Below are positions 1 through 12,224 of a DNA stretch of 64,000 nucleotides, piece after piece. The stretch lies in contig NC_067123.1 in NCBI RefSeq assembly GCF_021347895.1, positions 5,213,828 to 5,277,827 of the forward strand. The letters are read 5' to 3'. Source of the stretch: Acanthochromis polyacanthus (lineage: Eukaryota; Chordata; Actinopteri; Pomacentridae). Below the pieces are notes generated by a model. It was given only the letters and a program-made list of their open reading frames with translations. It had not been told where the DNA came from and did no database searches. Each line of letters opens with the position of its first letter. Position 1 is the first letter of the stretch. The translations under genes were made by a program, and so were the position numbers.

Positions 1-150
1 AAATAGCAGTACCGTGTGCAGTATTTACCAGTAGCAGCTCGTATACTCGCAGTCCTCGCGGCTCGGTGTGAGGCTTTCTGTCTTCATCACGTTTTAACGT
101 CAACGATCCGCCGGAAGCACACTCATGTCGTCACATCCAGCAAGGACAAG
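1..150. promoter_or_regulatory. CpG-bearing edge region, possible promoter of a gene outside the window
   Basis: The first 150 bases carry several CpG dinucleotides and an ETS-like CCGGAAG motif near 112-118, unlike the AT-rich DNA that follows. A short ATG frame at 125 runs into a donor-like GT at about 151, so a first exon on the plus strand is conceivable. No protein can be recognised. This is an inference from base composition only. Confidence 0.25.
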
Positions 151-350
151 GTACTTTCAAATTAAAAGCCTCAGAACAGTTAACAGTGTATTCAACTACT
201 AAAGCATGAGGAGAAAGTGTTTATAGATTTATTCTGTGAAATCTGAGTAAAACCTGTTTTGAAAGAATGTGTTGCTCCATCAAACAGCAGCTTTAAAGCA
301 CAATATACGTTGTATAATAACAAAACAGATTCTGAGAATGGCAATACATG

Positions 351-352
351 TG

Positions 353-405
<53 letters not shown>

Positions 406-407
406 GT
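351..407. repeat. (TA)n microsatellite
   Basis: An almost uninterrupted run of alternating T and A. The short frames read through it on both strands are artefacts. Confidence 0.95.
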
Positions 408-409
408 AT

Positions 410-1300
410 GAACAAAACGCAAAAAGTTTCCCTAAACCTCCTCAGAACCACATGGTTATTTTTTATCTACAGTAACTTTATTTAATGAATCAAAGTTTTA
501 CCCTCATACTGTGGATATTTTCAGTTTCAGACCCCTAAACTGTTAAAATATTTATTAGAAAATATTTCTCCACAGAATCAATCATGTCTTTTAGATGGCC
601 CTGTGATCTTGCGTTGGTCAAAATGATCTTTCATTGTCTATAATATTTCAGACCAATCACCTACCACACATGCTGATATGAGCCTTGAAAGTTCACCCAA
701 AATGTACTTTGTAAAGTTTCTTTCTGGTGAATTATCAGAAAACAGACACACATCCAGGGAACCAATGATTGTTTCTATGACTCCATGTCATTAAACTGCT
801 GCAAGTTTACTGTTCATACTATGACACATCCCATAATACTCATGCTCACAGTTGGTTATAGAGAAAATGAACAGTAAACAGATCTAGTGTTTAGACTGTG
901 ACAGCTGGATCGATGTAAAACTGATCTGGTGTCAGTTTTTAATCAGACTTAAGATGTGTTTTTCCTCTTCACATGTCATGGTTCTATCTGCTGGACTGAT
1001 GAAGTCCTCAGGCTCAGAAATGATGGAAAAAGTCCATTAAAAAGTAATAAATCTGAAACAAAATTCCTGATTTTGGACCCTGAAGTGGACACCTTCAATC
1101 CAGCAGACTCGGCTCTAAACTGATTATTTTCTATTAGACATAATTAATAAACTGATTGATTATATCGATATATCAGAGATGCAGCAGGTTTCATGTGATC
1201 TTATTCCTGACAAACAGCAGGGGGCGCTGTAACGGCACTAATCACCGCGGCAGCAACAAACTGCACATAATGCAACACAAACAAAAATTCAGAAAGTTTC
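410..1300. other. Intergenic DNA without a recognised feature
   Basis: AT-rich sequence downstream of the bop1 3' end. I see no exon, RNA gene or mobile-element end in it. Confidence 0.5.
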
Positions 1301-1302
1301 AG

Positions 1303-1308
1303 TTTAAT
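1303..1308 (-). promoter_or_regulatory. Possible bop1 poly(A) signal (ATTAAA)
   Basis: The minus strand reads ATTAAA about 130 bases after the bop1 stop codon. No AATAAA lies closer, so this common variant is the best candidate. Confidence 0.4.
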
Positions 1309-1340
1309 AAAAACAAACTACATAAAGTCACGTCTTCCAG

Positions 1341-1390
1341 CCTGTGGTATCCTAGCAACAAGTCAGCAGTGGTTGCTAGGATACCACAGG
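1341..1390. repeat. Perfect inverted repeat in the bop1 3' UTR
   Basis: Two 19-base arms, 1341-1359 and 1372-1390, are perfect reverse complements around a 12-base loop. In the bop1 transcript this forms a strong hairpin about 50-100 bases after the stop. The inner ten bases of the right arm occur again at 1435-1444, overlapping the stop codon. Confidence 0.9.
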
Positions 1391-1439
1391 TGGGCAGATG
1401 CAGGTGGTCCACCCGCAGGGTCGGTTGCCGGGCAGGTTG

Positions 1440-4400
1440 CTAGGTGAAGAGGCGAATGGTGGCGTCGGCTCCGGAGGAGAAGATCCACGGCTGAGTGGGG
1501 TGAAAGGTCACATCCAGAACGCCGAGGTCATGAGTGATCACATGACCTCTGAGCACCTTCACCGGGACGATCAGTGGGTTCTGCAGCAGGTCACTGGAGG
1601 GAGAGGGAGGGAGGGGTTAGCGTGTTCACATGGGACTGTCGGCTGATCAATGAACCGTACTGACTGTATTTGAGAGTCTTACTTGTAAACGGTTCCATGA
1701 CAGACGATCACTGATCCGTCATCAGACGCCGAGGCGAAGAGTGGGTACGATCTGTGATAGGCCACGCCCCTCACCGCCTTCTTATGGTGTCTGTAGTGAT
1801 CAATCAATATACTTATGGTCAGTAAATCAATATTATTATTATTATAATCTATACCATGAAGAGACATCAGTATTACAACAGATCATGAACAATCAAGTAT
1901 CAATAATCTACCAAATCTGTGATTTGTGCACAAGATATCAGTGATTGACAGGCCCTGTTGCCAACTCCTCAGTAAGGAAAGTCGCTATTGGCTGTCTTAA
2001 AGTCGCACAATGAAATCATTGCCTAACTTGCATAATTTTCGTTTGCATGTAATTGTAATCAACACTGACTACGTTCATATGCCATCAATATTCAGGTTAA
2101 GGTCAATATTCCGGTTTCTGAAACATTTGGAATAACCCGTTTACATGCCTAAACAGACAGAGTTACTCCTGTTGTGTGATGCTGTGCTGACGCTGTGTGG
2201 CGCTGTGGTGCCGCGTGTGGGGTTCACCATGTCTGTTTACCTCTCCTTGTGTATTTCCAGTGGGTCGCACGTCAGACGCGGCATATAAGTAGCTGCCGTA
2301 CTCAAGATTCCTTTCGGATGAAACAAGCGCAGAACGCAAACTAATGTTTCTTTCTACGGGAATATTCCGATGCGTGTTTATATGACGAGATATTCGGGTT
2401 AGAAAAGGAGTAACCCAGGGGTCTTATTCGGGTTTTTAAAAACCGGAATATGAACATATTCGGGTTTTTACATGGCCGTACGCAACCGGGTTATTGCTAA
2501 TATTCCGGTTAAGAAAGGGTTTTTGACCTGCATATAAACGTAGCCGCTGTAGGAGAGAGGAATAATGTTGTGGGAGAGACAAAAAGCGAGTATAAAACAC
2601 CCAAAACATGTTTTTGAACTAGAGGCTGTGCGAGTCAAATGCAGTGATTTATTAGTATGACAGAGATGGGATCTGCAGCGGCTTTGCTCATGCGCGATTC
2701 ATCTGCGGTAATGTGGGTCTCCTCTAATCAGACAATGGGACTGCTGTGGGGTTACTAGACTGACCGCCTGTGAGTGCTTTGGGATGGGGAGGAGATCACG
2801 GCAGCACATTCTGCTCGTTGAGGACAGGAACTGCAAAACGATACGATCTTTCAAGTCAGAGACTCCAAAACACCAGAAAAAGTCACTAGAAATGTCGCTA
2901 GTCACTTTTGACAAAAAAAGTCGCCAGGAAAATTTGGGAAGTCGCTAGATTTAGCGAGAAAGTTGCCAAGTTGGCAACACTGTTGATAGGTGTGAGAGTG
3001 ACTGACAGGTACATACCGCAGCATCTTGTAGGGTTTGGTTGAGAGGTCGAGGTCGAACCAGCTCAGCCTGCAGTCGTAACTCCCACAGATCACATGATCA
3101 CCTGCAGACAGACAGACAGGTTAGACACAGGCTCCGCCCCCCAGCAGTGATGTCATAATTATAACATGAGGTGTCGTTAAAACTTTGGTTGTAGTAGATC
3201 AGGTATTTTGGTGGATCAGGTGTAGTCTTCACCTCCAGGATGGACGGCCATGCTGGAGATCCATTTGGAGTTTGCTTGAAGTTTTTTAGTCATTTCCTGT
3301 TTGACCAAGTTGTAGATCCGGACGGAGCGCTGCGTCGCCACGAAGAAGTAGGGCCTGACGGGGTGGAAGGATACACACTGAACCAGACCTTTGTTCTTCC
3401 TGAAGGGGTTCTGGCTCCGCCTCCGGCTTAGCTGGTGGATGAACACCTGTAGGTTGCTAGAGTGGTCCGGCATCACCGAGGCCAGGTAGTCTCCCTTAGC
3501 ATGCCACGCCACCTGGTGGACGGCCTGAAGAGAGCAACAATGATCATTAGTTCAGTCCAGGTGTGGATCAGAATCCTGGCATCAAACAATCAGGTTCTCA
3601 CTTTGGGATGTTGTATTTTGAGGCGGATGCCCTGGCTTAGCTCCTCCCCCTCAGTCTCAGACCAGACAGGCCCCGCCCCCTCTGATGGCTCCTCCTCTTG
3701 CTGACCAGCAAGGAGTCGCTCTGATGCCGAGATGACTTGTTTGTCTGCCAGAGACGGAGACACGATCAGAACCACCGAGTCCCTGGAACCAGACAGATGG
3801 GATGATGTCAGAGAGAGACACGGTGATGTCACACAGACAGGTGAACAGAGAGACAACAGGTAGGTCCTTACAGGGCGACAGCTAGCAGACAGACGGATGG
3901 GTTTGGGTTCCAGGCGACGCTTTTCACAGCTCCGCCCACCTGGACTGTTTTCACACAACGAGACGAACAAACTTCCCAGAACCTGACGGATCCGTCGTCA
4001 CTTCCTGTAAACACAAAGCCCCGCCTTCAACACCTGAACTCTCGTTAGCTGGACTCTCGTTAGCTTGCTGGCTGAGCAGCTCTGATGGATTCTAACAGGA
4101 CAGGTGAGTGAATGGCGTTACCTGAAGCGAGCCACTGTCCTGATGGAGACACACTGATGGAACGAACCAGACCGCTGTGACCTCGATACACCTGAACACA
4201 GGTAAACATAGGTAGGTTATGTCAGTGACAACTTACCTCATTGCTGTGTGTAGCCGGGTGTGTGTAGATAGGTGTTTGTAGCCAGGTGTGTGTAGCTAGG
4301 TGTGTGTTTACCAGAGACTGTGTTGTTGGAAACGGCTGCAGGTCTTTTGGTTTGGGCAGTTTGGGAATCAGATCCTCTGGGTTGACATTCACCTGTGGGC

Positions 4401-7400
4401 AGACAGACAGGTAATGTAGCTTTGTGCTAACAGTGCAGCTCCCCCTGCTGGTGAGACAGATGTTACTGTAGCTGTTACCCTCATCTTCCTCTGCCGGGGA
4501 CACAGGTAAAGGTCGAGGCAGCGCTCAAACCGCTCGTGGATGAAACGAGGAAACGCTGGAACCTGACGGAGACTCGAGAATTTTTTAGGAACAAACGGAA
4601 GCTTTCTGTCTGATGGATCCTGCTGCTCCCACAGAGCTCGCTGCAGAGACAGAGACAGGTAGACAGACAGGTAAAGAGAAGCGTGGACAGGTTTGTTTAG
4701 GTTCAGACTTTAATCTATTCTGCAGACTGCTCCATTCACTCAGATGAGGTGACCAGGTAACGTACCTCCTCATCAGTGAACAGGTACTCAGGTGGGGGGT
4801 TGTAGGACTCCTGGTGACCAGGTAGAGGGATTTTGGGGGCAGGTAGGTGCATCTTGTGTTGAGCCAGAATAGAAGAGTCCTCAGTGGCCCACAGGTCGTA
4901 GTAGCGCCCCCTGCTGTCGTCCTCCACCCGCCGAGGTTTGATCCAACCCATCTTTATAGCATGGACCAGCTTAGACACCTGCACACAGGTGAATGTCAGA
5001 AAGCTGAAGGTCAGACAGGTAGAGATTAGACAGGCAGGTCAGACAGATGAAACAGACAAGTGAGATGACAGTTTGATCTCAGCAAGGTGAGACAGACAGG
5101 TGGAGCCAAGACAGGTTAATGTCAGAATGCTGAAGCTCAGACAGGTGGAGGTCCAGACAGATGAAACAGACAGGTGGATGTCAGAAACCTGAGTTCAGAC
5201 AGGTAAGGCCTGGCAGGTGAGACAGACAGGTGGACGTGAGACACGCGAGACAGGGAAGGTGAAGTCAGACAGGTAGAGCTTAGAAATGTAAGACAGATGC
5301 ATGGAGGTCAGCCGTGTGAAGGTCAAGACAGATGAAACAGACAGGTGCACGTCAGACACCTGAATTCAGATAGGTGAGGCCGGCCAGACAGACAGATAGA
5401 GATCAGACAGGTGAGACAGACCGGTGGAGGTCAGACAGGTACCTTCTCCTTCTCAGTCAGTGAGGGGATGAAGCTGCGTTTGTCTGCAGGTCTGTTGGTG
5501 ACTGGATGAAGCATCACTTCGTTAGAGAAGAACTCCACCGACGGCTGAGCAGAGACACATGAGCAACAGGTGATTTTCAGGTGAACATCAGGTAGACCTA
5601 CCTCACTGCTTACATATCACATGGATGGCAACTTTGGATAAATCAGCTTCAGTCAACTTGTTGACATTTTACAGCTGAAGGATTTTAACAGAGGAGATTT
5701 TAAATGAACCAGAAAATACAAACAGGGGGAAAAACCTTCATGTTTTTGGGAATAAACTGTTGAATGAGTAATTTATGCACAAACTTCTCTGTACAAACCT
5801 TCAGGCACAAATAAGACAATCTGATGAGATTTTTGGACATTGTGGCAGAAAGAAAATAACAAGAAATTCAAGAAAATGTATAAAATGTCCAGAAATCTTA
5901 AAAAACAAAAATAAACAAAAAAATAGAAAAAATCCTTAAAACAAATCGAATATCTAAAAAACAAAATGTCTGAGAATTACAGATAGATTAACTAATTTCA
6001 TTATATATTAACAAAATGCAAAAAATATAAATCCCAGAATAAGAAAAACAAAGTCAGCTTCACTACAAGAAACAACAACTTGCGACTGAGCACTGAAAGT
6101 TTTTCTGAGGACATCGATCCTTTATTAAAGCACCTTTACTAATTCTGTCAGTGAATTAACCATTTTCATGACAGTTCTCGTGTCACTGCTGCGAATGTTT
6201 CACCAAAATAATTCGGGGACATCGTTACTGCATCCTGGCTTAGCTCCACCCACAATCACTCTGATTGGTTTAAAAAAAGAACACAAACAAGTCAGAGTTG
6301 ATCCCCTGCTGCAGATTAGCATGTAACAGATGTGATCTTCACTCTATCTACTGATTTCACAATATTGAGGTCAACACCCAACAACATTGACAGGTAATGA
6401 GCTGTGTCCAGGTGTTTACAGGTCTAACAGTTCACCTGGGAACATCAGGAGCTCCCTGAGTTGGCGGAGCCTCTGAGCATACCTGGTACTCGTTGAAGCT
6501 GACGTCTCCAAACTGGCCTCTCTGCAGACGCTTCACCAGCTCCACCTGCTCGTCCGACAGCACGATGTCGCTCTCCGTCTGCTTGTCGTGGACCGTTCTC
6601 CTGCAGAGACACAGTTAACATCGTTAGCATCCTCCATTTAAACCTATGGAGAAGCTAGCGTCACGCTAGCGGCTCACCAGTAGTCCGGGTTCTCCATTTT
6701 GTCAAGGAAGTCGTCCAGCTCGTCCTTGTTCCTGATCGGCTTGTAGATCTTCTTCCCGTCCAGGTCGTAGCCAATGTGAGGGAAGTCTTTGTACCACTCC
6801 ATGGGGATGTTCCCCACCGTGTTTCTGATGTCCTGCAGAATGTCGGAGAACATTAGAAACCAGACAGAACAAGCAGAGAGACGATCACAGGAGATAAACT
6901 CGTCTGACCTCCTCATCTGAAGAGTCGTGTTCGTACTCGTCTGCTTTCTTCTCGTCTTCACCTTCACTACCCTTCTTCTTGTCCTCCGTCTGCAGGTGGA
7001 ATAGAGCACAGGTGATGTTCTTCAGGAGAACCTGACAACACTTTCAACACAACCAACCAATCACAGCTGAACTCTACCTGCTGACTCTGTTCCCCATCAG
7101 CATCGTCTTCATCGTCATCGTCTTCATCATCATCATCATGTGATCCCTCCTCCCTCTCTTCAGAGTCGCTCCCAGAATCCTCCAGTCCTGAATAAACGCT
7201 GTCCTCGCTGTCGGACAGATCTTCATCATCATCGCCTTTGTCTGCAGGTTTGTTAAAGTTGAACACCTGAAGAAGACACAGATTTCAGTACAGATTTAAG
7301 GACCTTACGCTGCACCATGCCCCATTCAAAACCCTGATGATTTTAGCTTTTCTGAACAAAGATTAAAACGAAATAAGCAATAAACATTGTATTTTTAATC

Positions 7401-8090
7401 TTCAGTCTGAACTTACATTCATTAAGCTTACTTTATTTTCACACTGAATATCAAAAAATAAGATGTACATTCAGTAAAAGCTTGACGAGTTTTCTAAGAC
7501 AAGTGAAATACCTTAAAACGGTCAGATTATGAATGGAGTTTGGTATGTTTGTTGTTAGCAGCATCTCCAGCTCTGCTCAGACCGTCAGTGAACAGCAGAG
7601 CTAGCATGCTAACAGCTGCAGATTGTATAAAGTGTCGGTACCGGATCAGCTGCTGTGTTCAGGTAATGAAATTGTTCGTTAGAGAACGTAGCCCACAGAT
7701 GCTCTTGTCTCCGTTCAGAACTCCATTCACAATCTGACCTTTTTAAGCAGCGCTGGTTCTGTGTAGCTCCGTCAGAAGTTCAGCAGTGAATAACCGGCTC
7801 GGTTCGGCACCCCTCTGGTAATACTGACACCGACCTTTCAGGATGTCTCCTTGTTTATCTCTTCAGTTGCCTGTTGTTCTGCTGCTTTTCCCGGTTAGCA
7901 TGCTAACAGGTAGCTGCAGCTCCGTACCAGTCCTCCCAGTGCTCCCAGTATTCCCCTTCACGTCCACCTGTGTGTGTCTCACCTGCTCCTCCTCCTCATC
8001 TCCATCTCCTTCTCCTTTATTCCTCTTCTTCGTCCTCTTCATCTTTCCAGACTTCTCGGAGCTCAACACGTTGCTGCTGCTTTCCTCCAT
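1440..8090 (-). CDS. bop1: Ribosome biogenesis protein BOP1 (complete, 16 coding exons)
   Basis: BOP1 is the WD40 subunit of the nucleolar PeBoW complex (with PES1 and WDR12), needed for 28S/5.8S pre-rRNA processing and 60S assembly. Coding exons, 5' to 3': 8090-7983, 7266-7078, 6989-6909, 6832-6678, 6600-6483, 5544-5443, 4978-4766, 4640-4479, 4392-4312, 4191-4122, 4004-3872, 3782-3602, 3524-3233, 3101-3017, 1790-1683 and 1593-1440. All junctions are GT-AG and keep frame over 2232 bases (743 residues; the human protein has about 746). Residues 1-126 are Lys-rich then strongly Asp/Glu-rich. Residues about 127-403 form the BOP1NT region, with family motifs such as [30 protein letters not shown] and SYNPPPEYL. 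Residues 404-743 are WD40 repeats ([44 protein letters not shown]) ending in ATIRLFT. The Met at 8090 opens the first exon. It is divergent from hsf1. Confidence 0.97.
1953..2982. mobile_element. Non-autonomous hAT-like element in bop1 intron 14
   Basis: The ends are inverted: CTGTTGCCAACT at the left, AGTTGGCAACA at the right. Near-identical 8-base duplications flank them (TTGACAGG at 1945-1952, TTGATAGG at 2983-2990). An 8-base duplication is typical of hAT transposons. Repeated AGTCGCTA-type words lie inside both ends. No transposase frame is visible, and a second fold-back lies within it. Confidence 0.75.
2067..2547. mobile_element. Fold-back (MITE-like) segment nested in the hAT element
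   Basis: The outer ends are inverted and read roughly GCTACGTTTATATGC with a few mismatches. Further in, words such as AATAACCCG and ATATTCCGGTT recur in opposite orientation. The segment therefore folds on itself. I cannot assign the superfamily. Confidence 0.55.
4990..5440. repeat. Degenerate minisatellite in bop1 intron 6
   Basis: Imperfect copies of CAGACAGGTGGAGGTCAGA-type units fill most of the intron between exons 7 and 6. Confidence 0.8.
5600..6470. other. bop1 intron 5, AT-rich, no feature
   Basis: This is intron sequence between exons at 5544 and 6483, AT-rich around 5820-6040. I see no further exon or element ends. Confidence 0.5.
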
Positions 8091-8120
8091 TAGACCATGT
8101 GGGAAACAGCCGGGTCAGAG

Positions 8121-8193
8121 GTCACGTGACACACACAAAGTGCTGAGTTTTCTGATGACGCCACCTAATGGACAAACGTCATGACTACACGTG
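8121..8193. promoter_or_regulatory. Two CACGTG E-boxes in the bop1 promoter region
   Basis: The palindrome GTCACGTGAC lies at 8121-8130, 31-40 bases upstream of the bop1 ATG. A second CACGTG is at 8188-8193. Canonical E-boxes bind MYC/MAX and MITF/TFE factors, and BOP1 is a known MYC-responsive ribosome-assembly gene. Use at this site is inference. Confidence 0.6.
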
Positions 8194-8250
8194 ACTGTTT
8201 GACCCACACCAGAACCTTCATGCATCAGAAATGAGTAGCTGCAGGAGAAG

Positions 8251-8300
<50 letters not shown>

Positions 8301-8319
8301 CATCATCATCATCATCATA
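8251..8319. repeat. (TAA)n/(TCA)n microsatellite
   Basis: About 16 TAA units are followed directly by CAT units, immediately before the LINE fragment. Confidence 0.95.
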
Positions 8320-8341
8320 ACTGTGTGATACTGCAACCACA

Positions 8342-9655
8342 TGGTTCAACAACTACCTAACAGATAGAAGTCAGGCTGTTTTCTTCAATGGTTGTTACTC
8401 AGATTTTTTAAAACTGGCATGTGGAGTACCACAGGGAAGCAGCCTTGGTCCTTTGTTGTATAGTATCTATACCAACGATTTATCCCTAGCTTTGTCTAAA
8501 GCCAAGAGTGTTATGTATGCAGATGATACAATATACACATCAGCATCAACTAAGGAAGAATTAAACAGTGTCCTACAGGCAGAGTTAAATGCAGCTTTTG
8601 AATGGATTATCCACAACAAACTGGTTCTGAATATATCCAAAACAGTTAGTATTATTATAGGTTCCAGTCAATCTGTTAATCAAAATCCTCTATTAAATAT
8701 TAAAATAAAAGATATTGTAATTAAGCAAGTTAATGAAACAAAGCTTTTAGGGATAACAGTTGACAATAAATTATCTTGGTCAAAACACATACAGACAATG
8801 TGTGCCAAAATGGGAAGAGTTATTTCTATGATCAGAAGATATGGATATTTCTTGACAACCAAAATAAAAAAAACAGTGATTGTGCAGGCTCTAATATTGT
8901 CAAACCTCGATTATTGTCCAACTGTATAGTCTAATGGCACCAAAGATGATATTAAAAATTTGCAAATTATACAAAATAGAGCAGCACGTTTTGTGCTGCA
9001 CTGTAATTATTATACTAGCATTCAAAGTATGCATCGAAAATTAAACTGGCTAACGGTTCAGGACAGACTTAAATATTCTATACTGTGTTTGTGTAGGAAG
9101 GTTTTTCTAACAAAAACTCCTCTGACACTTTATCAAAAACTAATGTTAAGCTCTGACATACACTCCTATCCAACCAGACATGCCTTTGCAAACAAATTTA
9201 CTTTACCTAAAATATTAAACAACTATATAAAAAGAACCTTTGCTTGGAGAGGCATGAAAGAATGGAATTTACTTCCCAAAGAGATTACATCAATTGAAAA
9301 TGATTTAAAATTCAAAAGTGCACTGAAAGAGTTTCTTTCTGCAATATAATCACCAGCTGTGTGTTGAAATACATGTCTGAACGAAGAACTGTTGTTATTT
9401 GCTATTGTAATTTTCAGTGTCATTTTATGATGACACTTGTTTATTTAAACTAAGGTATAATTTAAATGTGAAATATTTTATTGTCTGATTGATTAATTGA
9501 TTGATTTAAAAGTGAAATATTTTATTGTTTGATTAATTGAGTGATTGTATTTTTAGAATTGTATGTCATTGTAATTTTTTAGGACCCCAGGAAGAATAGC
9601 TGCAGCTTCTGCTGTCGCTAATGGGGATCCAAATGAATAAACATAAACATAAACA
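8342..9655 (+). mobile_element. 5'-truncated LINE with reverse-transcriptase and C-terminal regions
   Basis: A single frame from 8342 to 9349 shows late RT motifs: WFNNYLTDRSQAV, GVPQGSSLGPLLYSIYTNDL, the catalytic YADDT and LLGITVDNKLSW. After these comes the conserved tail QIIQNRAARFVL with LNWLTVQDRLKY. One in-frame TAG at 8927-8929 replaces what is usually Trp in this region. The 5' end is lost, with no endonuclease domain. A 3' region with repeated AAACATA follows up to about 9655. It is a non-LTR element of the jockey/L2/Rex-like type common in fish; the exact clade is not resolved. Confidence 0.88.
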
Positions 9656-9712
9656 TAACTGTATTGATTGAAAATTTTCTATCAACAAAATTATTATTAT
9701 TATATCTGCTAG

Positions 9713-9815
<103 letters not shown>

Positions 9816-10259
9816 ATAGTAAGAGCAGCACACAATACTCATATTCTCTTTAAAGAAGAAATATAAATGTTTGTAGGAAAAATACTAAACAGAAAAAAAT
9901 CTGTGCAAATACTGTATAGATTTATTACATTATTACTACACAGTTGGAGTTTGTGGTTGAAATGAACTGCTGGGAGCAGGCTTGATTGTACAGTCTGACT
10001 GCAGCAGAAAGGAAGGACTTTTTCTCCTTTTTTACAAAATCATTTAACAAACATTGTGGAATACAATCTTCACAAAGGCATTTTTGTAATGAACAGATGC
10101 TTACATTGCAGTAAAATATTATATAATATATCTATTAGAAGAGGCAGTTCTTGAAAATTATATGAAGTGCAAACAAAAATTTGAACAGAATCAAAGCAAA
10201 AAGGAAAAAAGAGAGTAAAAAGAAGCAAACAAAACAGAACAAAACATAGAGCTAGGGCT

Positions 10260-10700
10260 TTTTTTGCAGATCATAATTCTCAAGAAAACTAAACAGTTTC
10301 ATTGCTTGTTGAGTCTAAATTTTTTAAGGGCTTGAGTGAAGGATAGAAGCTCCTTATGAAACACATAAAATCTAGGATTTACCATCGTGCATTTGCATTT
10401 GTGTATGTAAAATTTCCAGAGGATGAGGATATTGTTAATCAAGAAGTCATAATCTTTGTTTTCTGATGCAAAAGAAAAAATAATATCTTTCAGAAGAAAG
10501 GGTTCAAGTAGAATATTGGTGTAATGCCAGTCATATGTATCAGCCCAAAGCCCTTCTGTGAAAATACATTGAAAGAACAGATGATCTGTAGTTTCTACAC
10601 CCCAGGAAGGAAGGACCTGAGTATCTCTCAGTCTGTCACTAAAGGAGCTGGCCAGTGACGTTCCTGTTCCTAAAGAACTTAAAAGGTTTGACACAACCAC
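10260..10700 (-). mobile_element. 3' end of an L1-like LINE ORF2 (fragment)
   Basis: The minus-strand frame contains ETTDHLFFQC, DIIFSF, NNILILWKFYIHKCKC and FHKELLSFTQALKKF. This layout matches the zinc-binding C-terminal end of fish L1/Tx1-type ORF2 proteins. Only the last part is present and no RT core is visible. Confidence 0.65.
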
Positions 10701-10847
10701 AGTACAGATAAATATAAAGTATAAATATAATCATTTAAACCTTAATGGTCAAATCACCATAATTTATATATCAAGCCATTCAGACAAAGTGTTTTCCAAT
10801 TGAAACATAAGATTAACATTTTAAATTTACCGAACAAGTTTAATTGT

Positions 10848-11212
10848 GGGCACAGTGGGGTAGTGGTTAGCACTTTCGTCTTGCAGCAAGAAGATCCCTG
10901 GTTCACGTCTCAGCTTTCCCGGGATCTTTCTGCATGGAGTTTGCATGTTCTCCCTGTGCATACGTAGGTTTTCTCCTGGTACTCCGGCTTCCTCCCACAA
11001 TCCAAAAATATGCTGAGGTTAACTGATAACTCTAAATTGCCCATAGGTGTGAATACGAGACTGTCTGTATATGGAGCCCTGCGACAGACTGGCGACCTGT
11101 CCAGGGTGTCCCCTGCCTTCGCCTGAGTCAGCTGGGATAGACTCCAGCACCCCCTGCAACCCTAGTGAGGATAAAGCGGTGTATAGAGAATGGATGGATG
11201 GATGGAAGTTTA
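10848..11212 (+). mobile_element. SINE-like dispersed repeat, copy 1
   Basis: This copy starts GGGTAGTGGTTAGCAC and continues through GTTTGCATGTTCTCCC, CTCTAAATTGCCC and GACTGGCGACCTGTCC to a GGATGGATGG tail. The same unit recurs four more times in the window, on both strands. The head resembles a tRNA promoter, so I infer a tRNA-derived SINE. Confidence 0.8.
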
Positions 11213-11377
11213 ACTGTTGAAATTGTGAAGAAATACTGAGCAGAGACTATGTGAAGATGTTGCAGCACAATGTTTTACTGACTTTGTTTTTTGTTCATTT
11301 AACTTTCAGCCACAAGAAACATGTTGGTCAAATAAAGATGTACTATAAATTTAAATTTGGAATGAATAACTTTGGGC

Positions 11378-11735
11378 TGCACATTGGTGTAGTGGTTAGC
11401 ACTTTTGCCTTGCAGCAAGAAGATCCCCGGTTCAAATCCCAGGGTGGGTCTGGGATCTTTCTGCATGGAGTTTGCATGTTCTCCCTGTGCATGCGTGGGT
11501 TTTCTCCGGATACTCCGGCTTCCTCCCACAGTCCAAAAATATGCTGAGGTTAATTGGTTACTCTAAATTGCCCGTAGGTGTGAATGTGAGAGTGATTGTT
11601 TGTCTGTATATGTAGCCCTGCGACAGACTGGCGACCAGTCCAGGGTGTCCCCTGCCCATCCAGGCTCCAGCATCCCCCACAACCCTAGTGAGGATAAAGC
11701 GGCGTATAGAGAATGAATGGATGGATGGATGAATA
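11378..11735 (+). mobile_element. SINE-like dispersed repeat, copy 2
   Basis: A second, better preserved copy. Its head has an A-box-like GTAGTGGTTAGCAC and a B-box-like GGTTCAAATCC, supporting a tRNA origin. It ends in ATGGATGGATGGATG. Confidence 0.82.
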
Positions 11736-11869
11736 ATTTATGATGTGAAGGTAACTGTTGTTTGTATATTATTGTCATGTTGTAAAAACGTTCTGGGTTT
11801 AGAAATAAACAAAATGTGGACTTAAATAACCCACCTCTGAACTCTCAGGTGTGGGTTTAAGTCAGGGGT

Positions 11870-12224
11870 TAAAATGGAACTAATCCGGATTACGGCGCTC
11901 TACATCAAAACTATGCGACCAAACGTTCGAGTTACGTGTGCTCTGACGTAATCATAATGCGACAGCCAGCTAGATACGCAGTTGTTGTTTTATCGGATTT
12001 GTAGGAATTTTCCGTCACGGACTGAGTTCTGATTGAAGTTTATCGAGTCACTGGCGAACCGGAGGAGAACCACAAGAGTCTAGGACCAGAACTGAGCTCC
12101 CTGTGACCCGGGTCAGACCAGAATCCATCTGCGTGGCGCAGTTTGTCGCTCTGTTTGTGGGTCTTTGAGAACGCTAGCTTTTAGCATAGTTAGCTCTGAT
12201 TAGCCGTGCGTTTGATTCTGTCTG
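11870..12224 (+). promoter_or_regulatory. Probable hsf1 promoter and 5' UTR
   Basis: CpG content rises just upstream of the hsf1 ATG. A CRE/ATF-like TGACGTAA lies at 11944-11951. No TATA box is evident. No tight run of inverted NGAAN units is seen, so no heat-shock element is called. The transcription start is not determined. Confidence 0.5.
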
